A stretch of DNA of 64,000 bases from Plutella xylostella. Lineage: Eukaryota > Arthropoda > Insecta > Lepidoptera > Plutellidae. Every line of letters begins with the position of its first letter. The first letter of the stretch is position 1. The DNA lies in NCBI RefSeq assembly GCF_932276165.1, contig NC_064008.1:3043001-3107000 (forward strand). The letters run 5' to 3'. A program made the position numbers and the translations under genes. The notes under the pieces were generated by a model. The model did no database searches, had not been told where the DNA came from, and saw nothing but the letters and a program-made list of their open reading frames with translations. Shown one piece after another: positions 28,526-40,500 of this stretch.

Positions 28526-31500
28526 CTGAAAAAGAGTCAAATTCTTCTTTACTTTTAATTTCTTTGTATTCAAGGTTGTAGGTCTGTAAGAGATCTTAGC
28601 GATACGGTCGCCTATTGTTCATTGTTCCTAGTTTATAAGTATTTTTTTCTGTTTTGCTATATTGGTGACAAGTAAAGATAAACTCTATTCTATATTATTT
28701 TTCTGAACTGTACGGAAAGGTCATTTCTATTGGGATAAGAACTGAGGAAAGAAACTCACAAGCCATCTTTACACATTAGACGATACAATTACCTACGTCG
28801 TTTAAGTAATCATGAATTTTATAAATACCTTTGAAGTTTAGACCACCAACACTATCTACAAACTGGACACTAGAATAATGAATCCTGGGATCCTGATCCT
28901 GAGGCTGATCCCCATTTTTTCTAAATTCTTTATTCACTTCTTGTTTAATATTGGTCGGTGAAAATTGAAATGGGCGTACCTATAAGTTCGTTTAGAGCAT
29001 GACCTGCGTTTTCGATCCTACTAATCACGTTTAATTACTTCGGTGAATTCGGCCCTAAGAAACAATTACGACTATACATTCACAAGATACCCTAGGCAGT
29101 TTAGACCTAGGGGATACGCACAAAGGTGTAGGTTCTTAAACACCCACAGATAATAGATAGATAGAAATAAGGAACACCAGCAGTTAACACTATCTAATCA
29201 TCGTCGTAGAAAAAAAGGCGGAAGGAAGCCCGACCGAGTTTTTATTTAAAACTGAGGCACAGCAATGGCGGTGACATGAGAGGGTGCGACGTAATGAGCC
29301 GTTTTCCTTGACAGCTGTCAGTTGAGCTTTTGGGTAAGCCGATAGATGGCGTGAAAACGCAGTGAACCAACTGTCAAAAATTATATAGAGAGCAAAGAGT
29401 ACTAAACTCAGAATAAGAACTCACTAGTTGTGATTAAATGTCGGGTGGTAGCGCGAGCCATCCTTCCGAGGCTCAGACTGCATGTGGCTTGAGATAGTGC
29501 TAAGTATTCTGTGAATAGTTCTACCCGCGCCGTCACGTAGTGTTCTTTTCTCTATGCGCGCCGTTTGAACGGGTGCTGCGTGCGAGAACTGATTTTCTAT
29601 TTTTATTTATTGTATGATCCTAAATAAGATCCCAAAGAAATACTTACAAGACAAGATGAGAATGTGTGCCGTCGCAACTTGTAAAAATAAAGGACATCAT
29701 AAATTTCCAAATGATGAAAGCCAGGCGCAACAATGGATTAAGGCGACTCGGATAAATGTGCGAAAAATTGATTGGAATGGAAACTGCGAAAACATTCAAC
29801 GAAGCAACAGTGACATCGACATATTGTGATCTGAGTGTGTTCTGAGGGTTTGAAAGTTGGTACAACCCCAGACAACGCCATCTATTTCTCCAAAAAGGTA
29901 CTTTTTTTTTTTTTTAACAAATGCCTCATTGTCGCGCGGCGGCGGACTGATTTGCTTTGACTGTGAATGTGTGTGTGTCGGCTCGTCGTAACATAGAATT
30001 TTTACTTACTTAGGCACCCTCAGTTTTTAGTTAGTTACCTACCGTCTTTTTTTCTACTTCGATGATTAGATAGTGTTAACTGGTGGTGTTGATTCATCAC
30101 GACCCATTACGTCCCCACTGCTGGGGCACGGGTCTCCTTCCGATGAAGGAAGGGTTTAGGCCTAGTCCACCACGCTGGCCAAGTGCGGCTTGGTGGACCC
30201 CAACACAAGCAAGCTTGTGCTGAGAGAGTTGTCGGGTAAGAGGGCAACCCGACTGTCAGATGTTTTCAAGCCGCCCGAAGGCATCTGACTAGGCTTAACG
30301 ACTGCTGCCGAAGCAGCAACCGGGACCCACGGCTTAACGTGCCGTCCGAAGCACGGAAGCGTCCAGAAAAGCACCACTTGAAATTGGTCACCCATCCAAT
30401 GGCCGACCGTGTCAGTTGTTGCTATACCTCAGCGATCAGTTACGATCACTGAGGCCCGCTCGACTACGGACGCTTCTACGGACGGTGGTGTTGCTTATTT
30501 AAATAAATTAGATACCCCTAAAAAAGTTATTGCTTACCTGGTGGCCTTGTTGTTAGGAGGCGGCTGCTGCGACGGCAGCGGCGCGGGCGAGCTGCCCGTG
30601 CGAGAGTGGGACACCACTAGACCACCACTCAGCTGGAAGGCAAATAACAAATATTATCATTGACGGTCGAATGGTGTACTGGTTAGTGACCATGACTGCT
30701 ATGCCAAAGAGCCCGGGTTCGATTCCCGGCTGGGGCAGATATTTGTTTAAATACACATATTTGTACTCGGGTCTTGGGTGTTGATATTTATATTTAATAT
30801 GTATTTGTGTAGATATATCAGCTGTCCGACACCCATAACACAGGCTCTGCCTACTTTGGGGTCGGATGGCCGTGTGTGAGATGTCTTCACATATTTATTT
30901 ATTATTTCTTTATCATAAAATATAAAATGTACGGTGTTATGCAACTTATGCAGGTAACAAATTGTTCTACTCTTGCAATGTTCTTTGTTCGGAAACACTT
31001 TTAGGTACACTAACGATAAAACGCCGCAACGTTATTCTAATAATAGTAAAATGAAGATAATCGGGATCGCTATACATGCTCATAGCAACAGCAATTTAAA
31101 GATCTGAATCTTGGAACTAGGTTTGGATAGTATTGGCTAAATTAGCCGTGGACTTTTATATTGCAACATATAACTAAGTAATACACTTATACCTTAGATA
31201 GGTGGAGGGTAAAAGTGCTAGGTGCTAGTAGATAGATATATCATAGAAACATACCATAAACATCAAGCGCATATTAAATAAAAAATATAAAGAAAGATTT
31301 TCCGTCAATCAAAATAAATCTTGTTCTTGAAATTAGGGAAACAAAGCGTCCATTAATTGAACATTTTCATAAGTAAGAATATAGCTTTGTAGTATTTCAT
31401 GCAAAGTGCAATCTCACAGTAATAAAAATAACATCGAAAGCCTAACAGACGAAATGGTTGGCACAACATTAAACTTCAAGGACTACGCGATAAAAACCAA

Positions 31501-34500
31501 TATTGCACGAAAGGTGTAAGCAACAACATCGATAAAATTCAAGGAAGAGAAGGCCAATTCTACTAATATTCGGGTTTCAGTTTACTTACACGTAAAATCT
31601 TATAAATATTGTAGCTTTAAAATACGGGATAGTCTGCTTCCTGAAATACAGTCAACCATTTTATCTGCCATTTTGATTTGTTAAATATACATATTACAGT
31701 TCTCCCATATTAATAATGCGCATGTAAATCTTCGCAAACTGTCGTATTCCCGGAAACACCCGAATCATTGAATCGTAAGAGCACTTGCATTTTGATCCTT
31801 GTTCGAAAGAAATAGTAGTCAATATCATGTGACACATAATCGAAAACAATTTGGGCGGTCGGTGGCTGTCACCGATCAGTCAAGGGTCTCAAGGTCAAGA
31901 TCAATATTACTTTTGTGGAATTATAAAGAGCTGCAATTACAAATCGTTCTTGTTATTTTTTTCAAATGTGAATTTAATTTCAACTTTAATTATTTTTGAC
32001 GATGCCATATTTTTTTTTTTTTTTTTTTTTAATAAATGATTATCACTCCACAGACTTTATGTCCGTGCCTTTTGAAGAGTGGTAATTTTTAAGAGATAGT
32101 TTTTAATTCTTTTATCTACTTTCTACGATCGATCTTGGATGGCGGCGCTTCACTTCGGCCCTTTGCTCCCCAGCGGAGATTCGGAATAAGTAAGTAAGTA
32201 AGTATCTACTTTCTACTCGGTAAGGAAGTTTAGTTTATATATATTATCCTTTATATATATTTATTTTGTCTTTAGTTTATATATTCTTTCTTTTATATAT
32301 ATATTGTTCTTTTTCTCTTTTTTTTTTCACTGCTGGGGGAAAATCCACATGGACACCTGGGAAGAGGACCCAGGTAGTGTCGGGCGTTAACCGACTAAAA
32401 ACCCCCAGCCGTGTATCTCATTATACAAGAAATGTCTTTTTTTTTTCCTTTTTTTTATTAATGGTTTTCAGAGTCACACTTACATTAGTAATGGCAGACA
32501 GGGCCAATGCCAGCTTTCTTCGGAGAACTTAGTAGACACCTGGCAATGGCTCGGCCCCTCAGTCGTTATAGGTCATGTTTTGCGTGATGTTAGTGTGTGA
32601 CTCTGTTCTTAAAGATAACTTATTTTAATTGTTAGTTTTTATAATAATTATATAATAATCAATTTGGCCTATATTTTGCACTCTTAACGAAAATTATATT
32701 TTATGTTTTATTCCGCCCCGTTATGCCTTCTTAACATTTCCCCAGAAAGTGCAATGACCTCTTCGTCTCGATTCTTAACTGCCATTTTTAGATTGTACTC
32801 GAGGATGCGTTTCTTTGGCGCTGTTATTGCCGTTTTAGCGAGGTTGCCGATAGCGTCCTCGGTGTCATCCGCATAGTAGGTGCAGGTGGTGGTGTGCCTC
32901 GACAGCGCCACTACTGCGTGAGGTACGCTATCATGCAGCTTTATTTTATCTTTTGTTCTAATGATAATGACGGATTCGTACGTCAATCCCTGTGCTTCGT
33001 GTATGGTTACAAAGCACAGGGATTGACGGCATATTATGAGGCACATTTAAGAATAAAATATACGTCACATTGATAGACTTCACTTTGCCAATAAAGCTAC
33101 ACCCAAAAGACCAAGTTTGTAATTGTAATATTATTGTGAATGATCAGCGCTGTAAATACTTTTGATCTAAGATTTTTTTTTTTATATAAACCTGTGTTTG
33201 AAATCCATTTCTACTTATAATATAAACCTTGTGTTATTCAAACCTTCTTTCGTCCATCTTTACATCAGCTTCAGTAAGACACTTGAAAAGTACCTACTGT
33301 AACATTTTCGAAGTAAATTTTAATATTATGGAATATTATGAATTATTGAATCAAATTTCGTTACTGATAAATCAATTATCTCTTTTAGCACCAATTACAT
33401 AATTCTACTAAAATTTCATGAAGAAAATGCACTTAACCACTCTAAATACATAATAGTTTTCTAACGCTCGGGAATACGACCGTTGCCGAACAATGACGAA
33501 GATTTCTATGTGCATTATCAATTTTGGGGAACTGTACATACCTAGTTACTTTATAGTACTTATATAAAAAATGAGGTATATGAAAAACCCTGTCACTCTA
33601 TCTAATAACTGCACAGTAGACTATTTGGTATCAAATGGCTTATTTTGTTTTCTATGAATACTTATAACTTAGATAAACATAATTCAAATTCCATCTTATC
33701 GCGTTTGACATTCGTCTGACTCAATACGGGTTACTAAAAAGTAGGTAATAGATACGCTGGCAGGGGTTTTAGTGAGATGTGTGACAAAGCTTTCAATGCC
33801 ACTTGTCATGTTATGAAAGGTTCATACAATGAAAATCTAAATATTTATTGATGATAGAAGTTCTATGGTATTCGCCAACGTCCAAAGGTCAACGGTTCTA
33901 CCTTTTTTGGCATAAGATTTATTTGCCTAATCTCGTATTGCATAGTAACGTTTGGTCAAAGTATCGTTACGCCGAAAATCGTATGGCATAAATCTCGTTT
34001 AGTAAAAAGTTATTTCGCATAACATTGTTTAGCCTAATAATGGTATGGCCAAATCTTGAATAGCCTAATAATGCTATGGCATAGGTTTATTAGGTTTATA
34101 CAAAGTAATAATATTCGTTTGGCTTTAACTTTGACGGAGCGTCTCCCTACATAGCGTCTCCAAACTGGTGCCTTGTATTGTTTCCGCTGTTTGGAAAACG
34201 CTCCGCTCCGCTTCGCTGCGCTCCGCTTTGGTTTTGATGAACATGTGCACCTAACACGCTCCTCCTCGCTTTGCTCGTCGTCGCACCTATTTTTAGGTTT
34301 CGATCTCATGGGGTTTGTAATAATTATATTGGTCGTTAACTTTCGATTTTTTGATCATACAATATCGTGATTTTCGGGATGTAGGAGAAAAATACCACAA
34401 TTTGTACATTTACTACATACTTAATATATTATTAATTAAGATAACATTACGAGAAACAAGATTATACATAGGTATAGACGAACATAAATTTGAGCAAACG

Positions 34501-37500
34501 AAACTTAGGTGTTTAAAGATTGTGCCTAAAGAGTTTTAGACGAAACGAGCCTTATGCCACATAAGTCTTGGCAAAGTGATGGTTCGGCCAAAAAAGTTTA
34601 GACCATACGAGTTATGCGAAATGAGTTTTGGTCAATAAAGATTATGCGCCTAAAGAGTTTTAGACGAAACGAGCCTTATGCCACATAAGTCTTGGCAAAG
34701 TGATGGTTCGGCCAAAAAAGTTTAGACCATACGAGTTATTGCGAAATGAGTTTTGGTCAATAAAGATTATGCGAGATGAGCGGAACCCAAGGTCAACAAA
34801 TAAAAGTTTCAACAAGATTCAGAATTTCCATCTCACTATTTCTTCGGGGGGTCCAATCTGGCTGTTTTATGGACACTGACACTGTACTATGAGTAATATT
34901 TAGTAGATTAAAAAACCAGATTATGGCGGTTGAGCCTAATCAACTTATAAGTCGAGTGTTAGAGAACCAACTAATACTAGTACATAGTATATATAGTACA
35001 GAGAGAGCCAGAGAGCGGTGGTAGCTCAATCGGGTAAGCGCCCGCTTCTCACGCCAGAGATGCGGGTTCGAATCCCGGCGCTGACATGTACCAATGAGTT
35101 CTTTTATCTTAAGTACAATGTATACCATCGCTCTTACGGTGAAGGAAAACATAGCGAGGAAACCTGCATATCTAGATTTAGCACATCTAGATTATGTGAA
35201 CCCACCAACCCGCAGTGGACCAGCGTGGTGGGTAATGGTCCAAGCTTAGGAAGGCAGTTTAGACCTTGGGGCGTATCCCCAAGGTTCCACTAGAGAGAGC
35301 CAGGTGCAGGTACTTACACCCCCAGAGAGGATAGAATAGAATAGAACAGTATATAGTATACATACATCGCTAGGAAACTCGTGCAGTCGATGGTAGGGCG
35401 GCGGGTTGCTCGCGGGGGCCGCAGTCTTGCCGCTGGCCAGTTTCAACTAATACTAGTACATAGTATACAGTATATAGTATACATACATCGCTAGGAGACT
35501 CGTGCAGACGGTGGTACGGGGGCGGGTTGGTCGCGGGGGCCGCAGTCTTGCCGCTGGCTAGCTTCAGTGGGAGCTGCTGCTTCACTATTTGCTGGAAATG
35601 GAAGAAAAATTGTGTTTTGTGAAAAATCTAAAAAAATGTAAAGTATATTTTGTGATACTGATTTTATAACTGTTTTTTTTTGTTTATAGTTAGGCTAGGT
35701 ACCTATAGTCATAAGTTTTTCTTAAGTTTAGAACAAGTTATTTAGATTGTATTGTGTACATAGATATTTACAGTTTGATTAAATGATTTACTTTCACTAT
35801 GTATCAATTACTAATTCGAAAATGTAATAATATTGTTATTTAAATACAGCCTAAACCGACACATCGTGTCATCGATATTATCAGACTTCTGTGCCTTGTA
35901 AAGGCAAAGCATAAATTCGGAAACCGTCAATTACTCATTAAATAAACAATAAATTTAAATACTAAGCTCTAAAACTAATTAACAACCTAAACTAAAAGAG
36001 AACCTATAAATATAATACTATTATAAAACTGCCTATCTTAATAAATATTTTCTAGCTCACCGCCGTCGTTTGGCAGGGTTCCCAAGAGGCTGGCCGCATT
36101 GCCCGCTGAATGGCGAGGCTTATCCTTTGTCCTAGGTACGTGCCAGCCCTTTGGTCGCCGGAGGCTTCGATCAGCCGTGTCGCAATTTCTTTGAATAAGC
36201 GTTTTGCTTCCGGCCACCATTAAATTAGTTCTCAATAATATGGAATTTAGCTCAGTAAACTTACAGAGATGGTATTGACTCGTGGCGTGGCCTTGGTTTC
36301 GTTCTGTGCCGACAACAGCTGCGGCGGCGGCAGCGCTCGGGCGACGGAGGCTGAGGATTCAGAACCCGTGGAGCCGCGGTTACCTGGGGGTAATATGTGT
36401 AGGTATAGGTTTAGTATATTATTATTATTATTATAAATTCTTTATTGCACATAAAACATTGTACAAAGGCGAACTTAATACTAGTAGCATTCTCTACCAG
36501 TTAACCTTTGGTGATGTCGAAAAAGTGGTTGGTAGTGCGATAGGCTGAGAGGAGAGAAGTTTATAGTATACTTCGTAGTATACGTTTGTAGTATACTCCG
36601 GCCCATGAGCTTTTGTTTATGTCTGGCAAGTTCAGTTGGTTTTTCCTTGCCGTCATCAAATATCTATGGGATTTCAAATGTCAAAAACGCATTCTCTCAA
36701 CGGCCATACTATAATAGCACATAGAAATGTGCAAATGGGTTGTTATAGGTTTACATGCGTGAGTGTAATATGTGCAGTTTCGGGTTTACAGACATGAGTG
36801 TGATGTAAGAGAGAGTAAGACAAGTATGTAAACTTGGGTGTAATATGTGTGGGTATAAGTTTACATTTTAATTATATGAGTGTAATTAATACAGTCATAG
36901 TTTTACTAAAACATAATATAAAGGTAATTTTCTAAGGGCGTCGATGAAAAAACATATAGCTTGTCTAGAGGTGGTCACCAGAAAACTAGCCAATTCTTCC
37001 TCCTACGTCTTTTCTAAAAAATTCTCTATAAAACAATTTGTACTTACTTCGCCACTTGGGTTCTTTCCGTTTGGTGGTATCACTGATGCTAGAATCCGGT
37101 GATAGAGTGCCCACCGTCACTAGCTCCTCTTGAGAACCTGACAACGTGAAGGTAAAATATAAGTATTGTAAAATTTTATGGGCTTCCATTTAATTAAGAT
37201 GCTATGTTGCTTTGAAGGAAATTATTGTATGGGTGACCTTTTTATAATTTTAATTTTCTCTGCATTCAGCGATCTGGGTTCGATTTCCAGGTCAACAAAT
37301 GAATTAGGTATTAGCGCTATATCTTGGCCGCACATCTTAATTGCGCCCCGTGCTAGCTCTCCTGTATCGTGTAAGACTGCAAATACTAGTATTTCTCTCA
37401 CCGTGTTGCTGCAGCCTCTCCAGCCGTCGGTAGAGTCGCTCCCTTTGTTGTTCCACGTCTTTCTGTTGTTCCGCCAACTCGGCCCGCGCGATCTCTAGCT

Positions 37501-40500
37501 GTCTGCGCTCTGTGGAAGAATTGACAGTGTTGTTATTTTGTTATGGAGCGGTTTGATTCTGGTTTACTAACTGCCAGTTTCAATAACTCTATCTATCGAT
37601 AGCTGACAGTTACTATTATACGATTTCACACATTAAGCCCCAGTTTCATCATACTCGGTTAGATCGTAACAAGGGATTAGTTCATCAATCATGCTTCATC
37701 TTCATATTAAATTCTTTACAGATGTGTCAAAAGTCAACAACTATTCTATCTATATATCTAACTGTCGTTTGGTAGGTAAATTTGGTTTATTCTGGTAAGT
37801 TCACTAACTGCCAGTTTTAATAATTGTACCTACAGATGACTGGTAGTCGCTTTCAAACTATTTGGGCACATTAAGGGTGGCTTGTCATAGCAGCCCGGGG
37901 TGGGCATAGTTCCTATGAGGCTATGCGGCTATACCACAGCGCGGCGTGATGACTCATCGGCCAAGCGCGCCCTGCGTCCGCTTCCCACGACGACGGACGC
38001 TCCACTGACTGCGCTTTTTTTTTTCTAAATGAAACCTATTTACTGAAGTCGGCCATAAGGGACTTATTCAGCTTTACCCTAACTGTGGGGGAGGCGCCGA
38101 TAGGCGCCTTCACCCAGTACTGACTGCGCCCCCGCGCCAGCTGTTTATATATCAGCGGCGCCAGCGCAGGCCTACAGCATCGTACAGCGCTGGGGCCGCG
38201 CATGCGCAGTAGTTAAGAGCGTCCTAAATCCTAGCTATATAAGAACGACTGATTTCATAAATAAATGAGTATTGTGAACTTGTAATTCGTCTTTAACTCA
38301 TCTCCTGCTAGTACCCGACCTGCAACAAGGCTGTATATACCGTGGGCGCTGGCCTGCTGCCCCAGGCGGCGCGGGGGGCGGTGAGCTGCGCCTGGCATAG
38401 TTCCTATGAGGCTATATACAGGGTGTTGCAAAAAGGCTATATACAGGGTGTTGCAAAAATAGTTCCTAAGAGGCTATATACAGGGTGTTGCAAAAATAGT
38501 TCCTATGAGGTATATACCGTGGGCGCTGGCCTGCTGCAGCGCGGCCCGCTGCGCGTCCCAGGCGGCGCGGGAGGCGGTGAGCTGTGCTTGTGCGTAGCGG
38601 AGCTCCTCTAGTTGGTCGTGGCGGGGCGGGGCGGGGGTTGTGCCGCAGGAGCGCCAGGCGCAGAGTTGGGCTTCTAGACTGTGGAAAGGAGGGGCTTTTG
38701 GTTATAGTTTGTTGTAAAATTATAGTTTAACTTGGCATCTGACTACAGTTCGATCCGATTATGTAGAAGATAAGTCGGTATAATCGTCCAATCAGTGAAG
38801 TTTCAGGAACGTTCTCTACATCAGCGCGCGGAGCGACGGCACGCTCTAATATTATTTACTCTTAGCAGATAATTACGTACATCTCCGCCCCCGCCGCTGC
38901 ACCTCCCGCTGGCGTCGTAGATGCGGCTTTGCTTAAAAATGAGGTATATATATAAACCTCAAACGGCGCAAATACAACGGTCTGTCTGACAGCTACATAT
39001 TTGTGCCGTTTGGGGTTGAGACCCTGGGGCCGTGGGGACCCGAAGCGCGACGATTAGTAAAAGAACTTTCGTCGCGTCTGGTCGAGGTATCAAGGGACCA
39101 GAGGGCTGGCAGCTATCTCAGCCAGCGCATCAGCCTGGCTATACAGAGAGGGAACGCTGCCAGCCTCCTCGGAACCATCCCGGGCGACGGCAGCGAACTA
39201 AAAGAAATATTCTACCTTTGATAAATTCCTGTTTATTAAGGGTAGAATATTTCCAGGCCAGGATGTTATTTTAAGTATTCTATATTATTATCTTTTTTAA
39301 TTGTAAAATATATAGATAGTTTAGTATAAGTTAAGTAGTTAAATTTATTTTATGTGTGTGTACAAAAAAGCGTTTGTGTTTTCAATAATAAAGATTCGAT
39401 TTACGTATCTTGGCCAATTCTGCTGACACATTTTTCTATTCTATTGCATACTTACCTGAATTGTAATCAGCTTGTGGTATCCATAATCATCAATGACATA
39501 AATAATAGCGACGTAAAGTGAACGAAAACTTACTAACTGCTATAAGCTAAATGTGACGCCATTTTTATTACATAATACATTTCATACAGTAGTAAGTCTG
39601 AAATATTCAACTCTTCTTCACTCGTGTAAGTACTAAGAAATTTCCCTCAAACCTAGAGTACACTAACAAATACTAGCACCCATACCTATGTATAGTAGTC
39701 AAATGCTGCCACACAATGCAGGTCAGCGTATATACAGCGTGTTGCAGTTTCAGCGCCGCGTCCGCGCCATGTTGGTCGGACATGAGTCGCGGGCCGTCCG
39801 CTTCCGGTTCCGGTTTCAGGTTGGAACTGGTTTCCGGCTGGTCTTCCGGCGTTTCCGATGACATGCGGAGGGTTACGCCTGCGGAAATTATATGGGGGTT
39901 AGGAGAGAAGTTAGTTGAATAAAATTAAAACCACATTCAGAGTAAACAATGAAAATATGCCTGGGTTTTCAGACAATAAGAAAACATTCACTTTTATTCT
40001 GGGTATAGGAGAAAAAAGCCGACTTTTTAAAGCCAGGCTCAGTGCCAATTTTTCCATAGTTGGTTAGAGCATAACCAGGTATTAGTGGTCGACTTTAAAC
40101 ACATCTGGCAAGAATTTTATATGGAGATGACGTATAATTGATGAACCAATCCCAGTCGGTTAGGTAACCGACTATGGAGAAATTGGCACTAAATGGTCAC
40201 TATAATATTGTGTTATGACCCGATACCAGACGCCTATGCCTCTATAGGAGCTCTCATAATTTCAAGGATATTTTTACAAAAGTACCAGGGCCACATAAAC
40301 TCACCTCGATGCCTCGTCTTATCAAACCCGGCGAAGGTATCAGCACGCCGTGGTAGTGCGGGTGACTCGTACGCGACTGAATGCCCTTTCACCTGAAGTA
40401 AAAGTACCAGGCGCCTATGCCTCTATAGGAGCTATATCTCACCTCGATGCCTCTTCTTACAGAAATAGTCGCGGTACAACGAATCATATACCTAATTCAT

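Noticed and set aside
34034..34370. Overlapping frames with Arg/Lys-rich or Leu-rich protein in the GC-rich core
   Set aside because: The core is repeated DNA within non-autonomous elements; reading frames differ between copies and there is no conserved protein.
37860..38320. Solo LTR with TATA box and AATAAA
   Set aside because: The spacing is suggestive, but no paired ends, primer-binding site or target-site duplication could be found, so it is kept only as a low-confidence note.
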